From positions 19,218,691-19,282,690 of the forward strand of contig JBBCBC010000034.1 of NCBI GenBank assembly GCA_037126765.1: a DNA stretch of 64,000 nucleotides, in the 5' to 3' direction. Both the position numbers and the translations under genes were made by a program. The DNA is from Stenogyne calaminthoides. Lineage: Eukaryota; Streptophyta; Magnoliopsida; Lamiales; Lamiaceae. Shown one piece after another: positions 46,950 to 59,127 of this stretch; position 1 is the stretch's first letter, and the number at the start of each line of letters is the position of its first letter. The notes beneath the pieces are model-generated. The model saw nothing but the letters and a program-made list of their open reading frames with translations. It was not told the DNA's origin and made no database searches.

Positions 46950-47779
46950 TGTCATGGTATTTGTTGATGTTGCCACCGATGTTACAACATTGGTTACAAC
47001 ATCAGTATTCGTCCTTTCTTCTTAACCACTAACACTTCTATGTTCAATGTTGTCTTTGATATTGTTGACTACAGGTTGACGATCTAGGTTGTTCTGCAAG
47101 ATTCCAGAAGGTTCCACAAGCTTCAAGAATCGAGTAGAATGGACTAGATCATGCGTCTGTTTTTCAGAGATCAAAGAAGACCCACTAAGTGGCAGTTACA
47201 AAGATCATGGAAGAGTGGATTGAAGAGTTTCTAGATCCTTCAAGGTGGCTCTAGTAAGCCATACACGAAGTCTATAAATAGAAGATATTAGTGTTCACAT
47301 CAATTGCCAAATATCGCCAAATAAAGTTGTATATCGTGTGCCATCTTTAAGCAACAACCGAGCATCAACTGTAGAGTGTGTGAGTGCATCCAGAGTGATA
47401 GGGCCGTTGTTGTGGATTTTGTTTTACCATTAGAGTGTAATTGTAGGGTTTACAATACCCCGAGTTGGTACTGATTTGTTCTTAGAAGATCATTTGGTAG
47501 TGTAGAAATACACCTAGCCTTTTAGATCATATGTTTGATCTTGTTTCAAGAGGGTCGATTTGTGAACCTCTTTGTACTCATCATTTTTAATAAATAGTGA
47601 TTTTGGCCATAGGGCTTCACAATATATAATTATATAGATTGTGTATTGTCTTATTAAAATTCGTGTGTTGTCTTTCTGAGTCTTCCGCTGTTTCTGTCTT
47701 TTGAATGTTACTTTGAGTGTCACAACATTCAGTGTAACATTACTCTGATTTTACTAAACACAACCCCGCACATCACACT
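46950..47779 (+). repeat. LTR of a SIRE-like copia element
   Basis: TGTCATGGTATTTGTTG to CGCACATCACA, with a strong TATA box TATAAATA at 47273-47280 and a mutated primer-binding site TTGGAACCAGAGCC at 47786-47799 just before gag. Boundaries are inferred from TGT/ACA ends and gag position only. Confidence 0.5.
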
Positions 47780-47849
47780 TTCAGTTGGAACCAGAGCCGA
47801 AACTTGATTTTACTAAGTTAGATCATGTGTCAAGTGTGTTATTTTTGTT

Positions 47850-49026
47850 ATGGCAATGGAATATTCGCTTACTCCACAAAGTTTGAGACCACCAATTCTT
47901 GTTGGTACAAACTATGCGTATTGGAAACCAAAGATGAGAATGTACATCAAGTCAATTGATGAACGTGCTTGGAGAAGTATACTTTTAGGATGGACACCTC
48001 CGAAGAATGCTGCAGATGAAGAAGGAGAAGTTACAGTCAAACGCGAACTGGATTGGACTAATGATGAAAGTACAACTGCTAGCTACAATTCTAAAGCTTT
48101 AAATGTAATATTCACATCAGTTGATATGACCATGTTCAAGATCATATAAACATGTGTTTCTGCAAAAGAAGCTTGGGATAGATTGCAAGAGCACAATGAA
48201 GGTTCGGATAGTGTTCGAAGGTCCAGACTTTGAATGCTTGGGACAAAGTTCGAGAACTTGAAGATGAAGGAGGATGAAACAATTTCTTCTTACAATGAAT
48301 GGGTCACTGAAATGCAAATGAAGTTCAATCTCTTGGAGATCCCATCTCCAATGTGAGATTAGTTCATAAGATTTTGCGTACTGTACCTAAGCGCTTCGAT
48401 GCAAAGATTTGTGCAATGGAAGAGGCAAGGGATACAGATACACTAAGTCAAAATGAACTGACCAGCATCCTACGTGCGTATGAGATGAATACAACTGAGA
48501 AGGATGACAAAGCTGATGCAAAGAAAGTGGTGGTGTTCAAAGGTGAAACATCTTCAAATGCTGAGCAAGTGCCTATTGTGACTGAAGCTGATTCAGAGGA
48601 TGATGTTGCTGACATATGTTCCAACCCCGAAGAGTACATTGCTTTTATGACAAGGCAATTCAAAGCTCTTATGAAAAAGGGGAATAACAAGTTCAAAGGC
48701 AACATTCAACCAAAGATTCAGATCAACAACTCTCCACAAACCTTTGAAAAGAAAGGTAATGTGTTCCAACCAAGGCAAATTGGTAATGGAATCAAAGGCA
48801 TGTATGACAAAGTTGACCCTGAGTATAGAAAGTCTGTTCAATGTAATGCATGTCATGGGTATGGTCATTATGCGAATGAATGTGCTAATACCTTGCTTAA
48901 ACTGAAATTGAACTTCAATGCTACTTTAAGTGATGAATCTGATGAAGAGCATGAAGAACAAAATGAAGAACGAGCATTATATGCTACAATAGATTATGAT
49001 GATTCCTTAGATGATGATCTGGACTA
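47850..49026 (+). pseudogene. SIRE-like copia gag (UBN2 type), broken
   Basis: Reads PPILVGTNYAYWKPKMRMYI and KSIDERAWRSILLGWTPP, the start of SIRE/Maximus-type Gag, then in other frames FENLKMKEDETISSYNEWV and RLVHKILRTVPKRFDAKIC (UBN2, PF14223), ending with a CCHC zinc knuckle (CNACHGYGHYANEC). Gag forms the particle that packages element RNA. A stop after TMFKII, a stop near 48233 and a frameshift near 48350 disable it. Homology ends near DYSGDD at 49026, where a tandem repeat from another source begins. Confidence 0.8.
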
Positions 49027-49480
49027 TTCTGGCGATGATTTTGTCCGCCACAAAGGCATCGATCAGCCCGCCTTCTCGGCGCTGGCATTCCACCTTTGTG
49101 GTGATGATTTTTTCCGCTTCAAAGGCGTCAACCAGCCCGCCTTCTCGGCGCTGGCATTCCGCCTTTGTGGCGATGATTTTGTCCATCTTGAATGCGTCGA
49201 CCAGCCCGCTTTCTCGGCGCTGGCATTCCGCCTTCGTGGCGATGATTTTGTCCGCCTTAAAGGCGTCGACCAGCTCGCCTCCTCGGCGCTGGAATTCCGC
49301 CTTCGTGGTGATGATTATGTCCGCCTCAAAGGCGTCGACCAGCCCGCCTCCTCGGCTCTGGCATTCCGCCTTCGTGACGATAATTTTGTCCACCTCAAAG
49401 GCGTCGACCAGCCCGCCTCCTCGGTGCTGGCATTCTGCCTTAGTGGTGACGATTATGTCCCCCTGTAAGGCGTCGATCAA
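49020..49480. repeat. 69-bp tandem repeat, about 6.5 copies, open in several frames
   Basis: Units such as gatgattttgtccgcc(...)aaggcgtcgaccagcccgcc repeat with 69-bp period. Because 69 is a multiple of 3, three frames stay open: plus GDDFVRLKGVDQPASSALAF, another plus frame, and a minus frame (DAFEADKIITTKAECQRRGG) with the charge pattern of a coiled coil. The minus frame is the most protein-like and may come from the coiled-coil end of a Tat antisense gene. GC-rich, unlike the SIRE gag it is fused to. Confidence 0.7.
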
Positions 49481-50941
49481 CCCGTCTCTTTGGCATCGGC
49501 TTTCCGCCTACTCGGCGAGATTCACTGGTTTTATCTATCATAAGCCAATACAATTCAAATAAAATGTTACCTTTCTTTTCATAATTCCTGGGTGTTAAAC
49601 CGAAGGAGGTCGCATGAATAAACATCGAACCCCCGAGGTACGACTTTCGACATACTGGAGGCGAGATCGCCACCCTAGCAAGTGCGGTCCTCCCCCGACT
49701 TTGTAAGATGACTAAGCGAAAGTTCATAAATAAGCTGCATCCAAATAAGACGGCAAGAACGTATGCAATTTTAAGAAATCAAGTCGGCATGCTTAAGGTA
49801 GAAAAAGAAATGTGTTTCATTGACAGAAGGCCTAAAGGCTAAGTACATAAAGTTGCAAATTGCTCGACCAGATATGGTCGTCGACGAGCGCAAACAAGAT
49901 TCGTGCAAAGAGGCTCACCTCAAAGTACGAGCACAAATAAAGAAAATTAAATACCTACCAAGTCGCAGCATGAACTAGCGACCAAGACTCTCGACGAGAT
50001 AAATCTCAAATAGCAATTTCAGATGAACCTTCTGACAAACAACAAGCACAAGATAGACCCCCGACCTGGGGGCACGAGGGAGAATCGAGCCCGCTAAAAC
50101 ACATCCAAGTCTGAAGTTGAAGATCCAAACTTAATACTAGAAGTATTATCATCAAAGTGTGATGATCAAGACCTCATGAAGGCATTCCGAGCATACACAA
50201 GGGCAAAGATTGCGACCTCAAATGCGAAAATCAGAACTCTTACCTCAAATGCGAAAATTAGAACTCTTATGTGAACAAAGATCAAGACCGACCTCCGAAC
50301 AAAGTCGAAGCCCGCTCTTGGGGGCAATTGTTGTAACCATAATAATCAGTCAGCAGCCGCATGGCAAATAGTGATGACGTGGCAAATTATGATGACGTGG
50401 CAACCATGATTTGGCAGTAAAGTGCAAGGAGTCGAGGTCGGCCACGTGGGGCGACCTGACAACAATCAAGGAAGAGGAAGAGTCGAGCTCATCTAATCGG
50501 GCGACCTCCCTCAAGGTCGTTCCATAGGCGAGGTCGACATGCGTATCGAAATAAAGATGAACAAGGAAAGTGGATCAAGATAGAGATTCTCGGTATTTAT
50601 TATGGAAATAGAAGATCTTGCATATCTGTTGTAGATTCGGACAAAGATTTAGTGTATCTTGTATTTCCTTGTTTAGAAGGAACATTAAATGGCCCATTAG
50701 GCATTTTGTCTTTGTGTCTTGTAATTGTTATAAATAGGGGACAAACCCCAAGAGAAAAGACAGAAAAAATACATAGGAAAAAAGATAGTAAAGTATCCTG
50801 ACTTGGTATGCCTCCTGACGTAGTACTTCCGGACGAACTGGGTCAACAAATTCTTCGTTCTTTACATTTTCCAATCATTGTTCATTCATGATACATATAT
50901 TACTTATTTGTGGCATAGACGTGAAAATTTATGTTACAACA
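49481..50941 (+). mobile_element. 3' end of a second Tat-type element with LTR 50329-50941
   Basis: The LTR is 613 bp with perfect 9-bp inverted ends TGTTGTAAC/GTTACAACA, preceded by a polypurine tract (cttgggggcaa, 50318-50328) that shows it is a 3' LTR on the plus strand. 49481-50316 is non-coding internal sequence. There is no pol; the element is cut at its left by the SIRE gag. Confidence 0.65.
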
Positions 50942-51270
50942 ATACACTAAATCTTTGTCTGAATCTACAACAGATATGCAAGATCTTCTATTTCCATAAT
51001 AAATACCGGGAATCTCTATCTTGATCCACTTTCCTTGCTCATCTTCATTTCGATACGCATACCGACCTTTCTTATGGAACGACCTTGAGGGAGGTCGCCC
51101 GATTAGACGAGCTCGACTCTTCCTCTTCCTTGATTGCTGCCAGGTCGCCCCACGGGGCCGACCTCGACTCCTTGCACTTTGCTGCCAAATCATGGCTGCC
51201 ACGTCATCACCATTTGCCACGTCATCACTATTTGCCATGCGGCTGCTGACCGATTATTATGGTTACATCA
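50942..51270 (-). repeat. Partial Tat LTR in inverted orientation
   Basis: Reverse complement of 50329-50660, abutting the end of the forward LTR with no spacer. On the minus strand it starts TGATGTAACCATAATAATC. Together with the forward LTR it forms an inverted repeat with ~325-bp arms. The ORFs in both arms (50900-51238 minus, 51021-51473 plus) are the same LTR read in two directions. Confidence 0.8.
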
Positions 51271-53091
51271 CGGCTACTGAACTTACATCGGGCGTAAGCA
51301 ATGGTTTGACCATTGCGCCTGTCGGGGTCGACAGGGTCATTTTTTGGAACTGTGACCTTGTTAATTTGAGGTCGTCGGGTCTTGTTTGTTTAAGACAGCG
51401 ACTTCGTGATTTTAACGTTGTCGGGTCTTCTGGTTTGAGACCGCGACTTTATGAATTTGAGTATTTTCCTTAATCGTTTGACGTGATGTAAGTTCGAAGT
51501 CGGATTATAAATTCGCTTCATCTGTATGATACTTTTGAGTGCTCGTAGATGAATTTTGTGATAGTCCCTTTTTTAAGGGTTTATGTTATTAGTAAGGATT
51601 TGGAGTTCGTTTTAAATAACCCTCTAAATTTAGACATGTTAGTTTGAGTTTCTAACGTCAACTATTGTTCTGAAATTAACTCGAATAGCTCGAGATATGA
51701 GCACATATGCCCCCGCCTTTTAATATATATAAAAGTATGAATACTGTAACATATATCAAAAAGAAGTAAGTAAAAAAAAGGACCTGATGCGAGTGGACCA
51801 AAGGACTGTCCGTAGATTCTTCGAGTTGTCCCCAAGGCTTTGTGTGCCCGCGTAATTTCCCTTTGCGAGATTCACGAGCATTTTTCCTCATAAGTAAAAG
51901 TGATTCGTTAGATATCAAGCGTGAAACTTAGAGATCAAATTAAACCCTCTTTTCAAAGTTTCATTTATCTATATACGTATATGTATATTTTTTATTTATT
52001 TTAATTTTAATTGAAGGTCAGTATGGGCTTAAAAAAGAAACTTGGCCCAATAAGTTATTCACGCACAAGCCTGGGATAAAAAAAAAGGCGGGCCTGATCT
52101 TGGCTTCACTTATTCAATAAGTTTGGGCCCAATCGTGTGTGGACTCTTGCAATTTGGATCAAACCTATTCAGTTAGGAAGGCATCAGCGGCGGATCAGGC
52201 CAGTTCCACCTGGGCCACGTTTTCTCAAACACCAAATTAGGGCTGGACCGCGTCTGATTTCCGAGCGATGGAAAGGTGTCATTACGGCGCGATAGCCTGC
52301 GCCGATTTGTGGCGGCAGCATCGTAGGGATTCCGGCCATAGCGATGCGGCGGTCTCTTCTGGCTGGTTCGACGGCCGCAGCGACTTTGTGTTGTTCAATT
52401 TTGGGTCGAGGATGCAGAGCCGTGTTGCGGGCGGACTAAACAGAGCATTGGCTGGGGTGGCACTTCTATGGTTCATCTTGTTTCAGGCGGTGGTGCGACG
52501 AGCAGCAATTTTCATCGGCAGTGGTTTCCGTTTTTGCGGCGGGGGCTCGAAGCAGCAGATTCAGGCGGTGGGGTTGCTGTGACATCAATCGCAAATCCCA
52601 ATTGGCGTGTTAGTGGTCGCCTCTGGTTGGAGGCTGTGCGGTTCGGCAAGGCGTAGAGGGGCGGCCCGATAGAGGTGGTGCGACACGATCTATGACTCGG
52701 CGACTTGGATGACTTGTTTTGGTGTTGGTTCACAGGCTCCTTGTCCTTGTCGGCAGTTATGCGGGCAAACATCCGTTTGATATATGCAACGAAGATGGAT
52801 TACATTGCCCGTGGCCAATTCCGTGTGTTCATGTGATGGAGAAAGTGTGGATTTTGGCAGTAAAGGGGATTTATGAACCAGCAGGAAAGGGAATTTGATG
52901 GGGTTTTTTTTCCTGTAGATTTTGATGGATCTTTTGTGATAATGTGAAGACCACACTGTATGAACATGAACGTGATTTTTCTGGAAATAATTCTTTTGTT
53001 ATTGATGAACAATGAACAGTGAGTGTTACCATTTTGATCTGTTGTTTTTGGGTCCTAACAAATTTCCATTGAATATTCGTTAGATGGTTTT
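51271..53091 (-). other. Internal remnant of a minus-strand Tat element
   Basis: Between the inverted LTR pieces at 50942-51270 and 53109-53283. 52160-52760 is GC-rich and reads on the minus strand as Pro/Arg/Ser-rich sequence (TPPPESAASSPRRKNGNHC) without domain. 51490-52160 is AT-rich. No pol or gag domain recognised. The overlapping ORFs at 52268-53119 look like frames of non-coding leader. Confidence 0.4.
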
Positions 53092-53283
53092 CCACAGACG
53101 CCGCCAATTGTTGTAACATAGATTTTCACGTCTATGCCACAAACAAGTAATATATGTATCATGAATGAACAATGAATGGAAAACATAAAGAACGAAGAAT
53201 TTGTTGACCCAGTTCGTCCGGAAGGACTATGTCTGGGGGCATACCAAGCCAGGATACTTTACTATCTTTTTTCTATGTATTTT
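53092..53283 (-). repeat. Tat 5' LTR end and primer-binding site, minus strand
   Basis: 53109-53283 is the last ~175 bp of the same Tat LTR, read on the minus strand and ending ...GTTACAACA, followed by ATTGGCGGCGTCTGTGG (53108-53092), the primer-binding site usual for this lineage. It is cut at 53283, where copia gag begins. Confidence 0.75.
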
Positions 53284-53892
53284 CATACCACAACAATATG
53301 CTCAAGGAAAACCAACTCAATGGTAAAAACTATGTCATTTGGAAACGTAATATGTCTTTTGTCCTCACTGTACAAAAACATAATTGGGTTCTTGCGGACC
53401 AAAACCTGAAAAATCTACTGAAAGGTCATCAAATGCGGAAAGATGTTGGTACAAAGTCTGGGAGCAAGCAAACGAATCAATGAAACTTATAATCTTGACT
53501 TCACTGTCTGATGATTTAAGACTTATTCATGAGGGAGTTGATTCAGCTGCAGAAATTGTGCAAAGTCTTGAGGAAATGTTTTCCTCAGAGAGCTGCATGA
53601 CCAAAGAGTTTCATCAAATGGTGTGGAAAAACTAAATATGATCGAGGGAACGCCCGTGAGGGATCACGTTCTCAAGGTCAAACGCCATTTTGAAAAACTT
53701 GCTTACCTCGGTACACGGTACTGTGATGAGGCTCAAATCGAATTCTTGTTCCTAACTCTTCCAAGGTGCTTTAATGAGTTCTATTGTAATTTTGTGATGA
53801 GTGATCACATGTTTACCCTGGATACTCTACAAGAGATCTTGGAGACGGTAGAGAAACACTTGGGGACAAGAAGGCGAAGCTTTGGTGACTAA
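53284..53892 (+). pseudogene. Copia gag
   Basis: Pieces in different frames: KENQLNGKNYVIWKRNMSFV (about 53300), then SDDLRLIHEGVDSAAEIVQS, then LNMIEGTPVRDHVLKVKRHF and LGTRYCDEAQIEFLFLTLPR. This is the copia Gag layout, N-terminal LNGxNYxxWK followed by a UBN2 region. At least three frame changes. The start codon region was lost at the junction with the Tat LTR. Confidence 0.8.
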
Positions 53893-54420
53893 GAAACTTC
53901 TCTCAAGATCTAGACTAATGGTGGGTAAGATCGTAAAGAAGATGAATGGTCCGATCCAAAGCAAGGCCACTATGAAAAAAGGTAAGAAAACCAGTTGGTT
54001 AAAGGTCCAGAAGAAACCAAAAGGAAAATGTTTCAACTGCTGTGAAGAAGGACATTGGAGGTCAGCCTGTTCCAAACCCAAAAGGAATGGAAAGAAAGGT
54101 AATTCTCACTCACTAGTTGTTGAAACTTGTTTGGCGGAGTATGCTACCCACTCGTGGGTAGTGGATACGGGATCCACTTATCATATTTGTTTCACGTTAC
54201 AAGGGTTCAAGCGGACCCGACAACTTAGTGGAAGTGAGATCCTCATCACGCTGGGCGATGCTACGAGAGTGGCAGCTGAAGTAGTGGGAGAAGTGCACCT
54301 GTCTTTTGAAGACAAGATTTTAATTTTAAGAGATGTTCTTTATGTTCCTGTTTTTGGAAAAAACTTATTTCAGTTTCTAAACTATTTGCCGATGGATATT
54401 CTGTTCGTTTTAATAAGCAT
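53882..54420 (+). pseudogene. Copia nucleocapsid zinc knuckle and protease
   Basis: A basic stretch then the CCHC zinc knuckle CFNCCEEGHWRSAC (54029-54070) and the aspartic protease start SWVVDTGSTYHIC with the catalytic DTG, then VLYVPVFGKNL. Protease would cut the polyprotein. A frameshift follows near 54365, after which the frame is lost. Confidence 0.85.
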
Positions 54421-54429
54421 GTTACTGTT

Positions 54430-55758
54430 TTGCATAACGATGTGATTATCTGTCGTGGAACTTTACGGAACAATCTCTATATTATTAACTGTGCACATCA
54501 TTCACATAATGCATCTTATAACACATCTACCATTTCATGTAAAAGAAAGCGTTCGGCTGACGTGAACGAAACACTTCTTTGGCACCTAAGATTAGGTCAC
54601 ATTAACCCAAAATGGATTCAAAGGTTGGTTCAAGATGGTTCATTGGGGTCTCTCCAGATTGAACCATTTCCAACTTGCGAATCATGCTTAGAGGGTGAAA
54701 TGACCAAGAGGGCATTGACTTAGAGCTAAGGAAGTGTTAGAAATCGTTCACACCGACGTGTGTGGTCCAATGCAAATCAAAGCTAGAGGTGGCTACGAGT
54801 ATTTTGTTATGTTTATCGATGATTACTCACGCTACGGATACATTTTCCTAATGAAGCATAAATCAAAGACCTTTGATAATTCAAAGAATTTAAGGCTCAA
54901 ACAGAGAATCATAAGGAAAAGACTATCAAGTTTCTACGATCTGATTGTGGAGGCGAATACCTCAGCGATGAATTTTTGAACTACCTGTCGGAAGAGGGGA
55001 TTGCATCCCAGTTGACTGCACCTGGTATCCCTCAACAAAACAGGGTTGCAGAACAAAGAAATATAACGTTTTTAGAAATGGTAAGGTCAATGATGAGTTA
55101 TGCAGATTTACCAAAATCGTTCTGGGGTTACGCTTTGGAAACATCGACTTATATTCTAAACTTAGTGCCATCTAAATCAGTTCCTAAAATCCCGAGAGAA
55201 TTGTGGACAGGGCGCAAGCCCAGTTTAGGACACATCAGGATCTGGGGATGTCCGACATACGTGTTGGACAAGGAAGCTAGTAAATTAGATGCACGTTCAG
55301 AATTAAGGTTGTTCATTGAGTACCCCGAAGGAACAAAGGGATGCATGTTCTATGGTCCCGAAGATCAAAAGATGGTAATTAGTACGCACTTTAGATTTTT
55401 GGAAGAAGACTATATGAACGATAAAAAACCTAGAAGTGAGATTACCTTAGAAGAACTTAAGGGGCCAACTCCGTTGCCAACTGTACAAAATAATATACCA
55501 ATCGTCACACCTACACAACTGGAACCTCATCGTAGTGGGAGGGTTGTCAAACAACCCGAGCGATTCTTAGGGATTGGAGAGCCTTCGGACTTGATCTCAG
55601 GAGATGAATCAGATCCATGGTCCTACAACGAGGCGATCCAAGACAATGATGCAACATCTTGGCAAACAACAATGGAAGCCGAGATGGGTTCAATGGATCA
55701 CAATAAAGTGTGGGAGCTAGTCGACCCACTTAATGGGGTAAAACCCATTGGATGCTAG
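54430..55758 (+). pseudogene. Copia integrase
   Basis: GAG_pre-integrase zinc domain (LLWHLRLGHINPKWIQ, CESCLEGEMTKR), then the core: first Asp in EIVHTDVCGPM, second in a frame-shifted LRSDCGGEY near 54935, Glu in PQQNRVAEQRN. The usual copia C-terminal sequences follow: FWGYALETSTYILN, IRIWGCPTYV and FLEEDYM. Breaks: a TAG-type stop after KRALT at 54721, a frameshift near 54880-54960, and TAG at 55756 in the linker to RT. Confidence 0.85.
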
Positions 55759-56321
55759 TGGGTATACAAGAGAAAGAGAGGACCGGATGGAAAGGTTGAA
55801 ACCTTTAAAGCAAGATTAGTGGCGAAAGGGTATACTCAGAAAGAAGGGATCGATTATGAGGAAACCTTTTCGCCCGTAGCCATGCTCAAGTCCATCCGCA
55901 TTTTCTTGTCGATTGCTGCGCATTTAGACTTTGAGATCTGGCAAATGGATGACAAGACCGCTTTCCTCAACGGAAGTCTTGACGAAGAAATCTATATGCA
56001 ACAACCCGAAGGCTTCATTGAAAAAGGCCAAGAGCATCTGGTTTGCAAGCTTAAGAAGTCCATTTATGGGTTGAAGCAGGCATCTCGGGCTTGCAATCAA
56101 TGTTTTGATCAAGTTATAAAATCCTACTATTTTGATCAGAACAACTTTGAAAGTTGTGTTTACAAAAAGCGTGACGGAATTGCCTTGGTATTTTTAGGTA
56201 CTATACGTAGACGACATCCTGCTCACTCGAGATCGCAGGAAAAGAATGATCGAGCTTTCGCATGCCTCATACATAGACAATGTTTTGAAGCGATTCAGCA
56301 TGCAAGATTCCAAGAGATGCT
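55759..56321 (+). pseudogene. Copia reverse transcriptase
   Basis: RVT_2 (PF07727) type: [74 protein letters not shown]. The catalytic YVDDILL is present near 56206 but in a different frame from the preceding 130 residues, so the enzyme is split at its active site. Confidence 0.88.
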
Positions 56322-57083
56322 TTGTACCCTACAGACACGGAATCCATCTATCCAAAGAGATGTGTCCCAAAAACACAGAAGAAGATAGATGACATGAAGG
56401 GCATCCTTTATGCTTCGGCTGTGGGAAGCCTCATGTATGCAATGCTGTGCACGAGACCGGATATCTGCTTTGCCGTAGGCATGGTAGCAAGATATCAAAG
56501 CAACCCTGGGAAAGAGCATTGGACTGTAGTAAAGAACATTCTGAAGTATCTGAAGATGACACGGGACATATTGGTTGTTTATCAGTCAGACAGTCTAATC
56601 CTCATCAGTTACACGGACTCGGATTTCCAATCAGACATGAACTCCAGAAATTCTACCTCGGGTAGTGTGTTTTACATGGGGGGAGGAGCCATGACATGGA
56701 GAAGCGTAAAGCAGAAATGCATCGCCGATTCTACCATGGAGCCGAATACGTAGCTGCTTGTGAAGCAGCGAAGGAAGTGGTTTGGCTCAAGAACTTCCTA
56801 GTGGACTTGGACGTTGTCCCGGATTCCCAGTTCGATCACAGTTTATTGTGATAATGCCGGAGCAGTTGCAAATTCGAGGGAATCGAGAGCACATAAGGCC
56901 AGCAAACACATTGAAAGAAAATATCATCTTATACGAGAAATCGTTAAGAGAGGAGACATTGAGGTGGCAAAGATTGCATCGGAAGACAACCTATCAGATC
57001 TATTCACAAAGGGTCTGCCTCAGAGTACATTCGAGAGACATGTGAAAAGAATGGGTGTCAAGAGCGTTGCCAATCAGCTTTGA
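56322..57083 (+). pseudogene. Copia RNase H
   Basis: [20 protein letters not shown] and MYAMLCTRPDICFAVGMVAR (RT end), then RNase H motifs YTDSDFQSDMNSRNSTSGSV (first Asp), a frame change near 56750, ITVYCDNAGAVA (later Asp) and the C-terminus HIERKYHLIREIVKRGDIEV, DLFTKGLPQSTF. One substitution gives STMEPN where STMEAEY is usual. 57084-57195 is the 3' UTR with a duplicated tttgagtataagtgggaga. Confidence 0.88.
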
Positions 57084-57195
57084 GTATAAGTGGGAGAAAT
57101 ATTATTAGGTCTGTGTAGGTGACATTAGATGTCACATATAACACGAGACATGCTGTAGTATACTTAAAAGCGGAGTTTGAGTATAAGTGGGAGAT

Positions 57196-58864
57196 TGTTG
57201 GGGTTATACTGAAAAGTATGCTTTAACTTTGTATAACCAAACTGGATTTTCTTATTTATTTACTGAAATAATCTATTAATCACTGTTGCATTAAATATGA
57301 ATGAATGTTATATATATGTATTGCAAACCCGTTCAATAAGTTAAGTACGTATTACGTTGTAGTTAATTTGGTGATACCAGATCACAGAAGATCAAATTAA
57401 CAGTTCCTCGTAATTAAGTACAAATTCACAACCCAGATGGAAATGAACAAACCATCATGAAAGGTTGAAGTATAAGGCTCAGATTAGCTTGTCTTGACCA
57501 AGAGATTATACTAGTGCATTTAGATGCACTGAATAAGGACCTATAGGAGGATAAATTCTTCGGTACTGAATATACAATAATTAAACCTCAGTGGTGTGTT
57601 GTTTCTTAATCTCCGTCCCTTAAATAGGAACATGTAGAATTAATAACTATTGCTTTGACTTATAATAGGAAGAGAGTCAATGTGATTCGATACCTTATAT
57701 CTTGGGCAATATTATTAATTACATGACGATTGCTGACATTTAATACGAAAAACCATGTGCAAGTACGTCTTGCTTGATTTGTCCCCTTGGTGGGCTCAGA
57801 ATCTTTATCATATCAAATCTTGCAAGTGGAAATTTATTTCCGGTATGGATAATAACGTTGAGCTGTCTTTACTCCAAGGACAAAGATATTAATTAATATA
57901 AAGCTTGTTAAGTGGCTTAATTAATTAATGGACTAAGATAATCTTAAACACGGGAAATAATGACCGGGAACCATATTATAGTAAAGTCGTAATATGGGTT
58001 AAGATGGATAGTTCAATATTAATTTTATAGTGGAGTAAATTAATATTAATGGACTTGAATAATATTTGGCCCAATATTATAGCTTCATAGTCCATTGAAG
58101 GTCCAATTTTAATTCTCCTAAAGGCCCCTCAAATAGCCCAAAATAAAGTCCAATTAACGAAAAGGAGAAGAAAATATTTTGCCTAATATTTCTTAATTTT
58201 GTTTGAAAATTTGTAGGAAAAAGGAAGAAAAGATTTTCTTGATTTTCTTGTAGATATTTTGTGGAAAGAGATAAGTATTCTTGGAATACATAATTATCCC
58301 ATAAATTCAAGAAGTCAAATCTTGACTCCTATTGCCTTGTTATTTTTGAAAATTTAGGAAAAAGGGGAAGAGAGATTTTTATGGAAAATTTAATTAAGGA
58401 GAAAATAATATAGGAAATATATTCAAGATTTCTTGGAGACCAAGAAAAAGATTTTCTTCCTTATTTTTCTCCTCAAAAAATCCCAAGTGCAATTCCATGT
58501 GTTGGAAATATTAGAAATCCACAAAGGTGGTGGCAAAATATTTTATTTTTCTCTCTTGTTAAAATCGTTCGTGTGAATCCTCCCACCGGATTACGTTCGT
58601 GAACTTGGGACATATTTGGGAAGGCTCTTTGGGTTGATCCAACGTCTCAACGGTTGTCTCTACAAGAGGTACGTAATCTCGTAACTCCTAGATTCCACAT
58701 GCTTAGGATTTACGTGGATTATGTGTAAGCATGATTGTTTATTTGCTTATTAATTATTATGTTGAATTGATTTAGGATTAATTCATGTTAGTAATTAATT
58801 GATTAATTTAAATATGTATTTAAAATCATCTCGAATAGATCCGGGCACCCATATTTTCCCAACG
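57196..58864 (+). repeat. 3' LTR of the copia element
   Basis: TGTTGGGGTTATACTG to TTTTCCCAACG (last base changed from A). It lacks about 47 bp near 58480 relative to the 5' LTR, and the lost segment includes the TATA-like cctatatagggg. Otherwise close to the 5' LTR. Confidence 0.9.
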
Positions 58865-59127
58865 ACCCTGTCGACGTGAGTTCTGGGTGTCGCTTCTCGT
58901 CGTAGGTGGTCGACTTGCATGTTTGGCGACCACCTTTCTGACTCGACTTTTGTCGCCCAGATCGCCCTCGGGACGATTCCTGTTCGACTTGTTTTAAAGC
59001 GTACAATATATATAAGAAATCTGGTTTATTATAAAAGGCTTTTCTTGAAATCGATAAACTATTACAAAGAAAGTTCACGACAAAATGGTAAATTGACTAT
59101 CAGCTATTTTCTATTGGTAATATTTCT
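58865..59127 (-). other. Spacer between Tat integrase and the antisense gene
   Basis: Continuation of 45129 across the copia insertion. No domain; the 91-codon ORF (58803-59078) crosses the LTR border and is not real. Confidence 0.5.

Larger units (their letters stand above)
45130..58864 (+). mobile_element. Ty1/copia retrotransposon with nested insertions
   Basis: 5' LTR, primer-binding site TGGTATCAGAGC (46834-46845), gag, protease, integrase, RT and RNase H in copia order, polypurine tract (ataagtgggaga, 57184-57195) and 3' LTR. A 6.4-kb block (about 46950-53283) of other elements lies between the primer site and gag. No exact target duplication: ATGAC on the left, and ACGAC on the right if the last bases of the 3' LTR are damaged. 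Stops and frameshifts in every ORF. Confidence 0.88.

Noticed and set aside
52268..53119. Cluster of six overlapping ORFs
   Set aside because: GC-rich non-coding leader of a Tat element; no frame is supported by a domain.
58077..58310. 77-codon minus ORF
   Set aside because: Lies in the copia 3' LTR.
45130..58864. Exact 5-bp target duplication for the copia element
   Set aside because: Flanks ATGAC and ACCCT do not match; only a damaged alignment (ATGAC/ACGAC) is possible, so it is not claimed.
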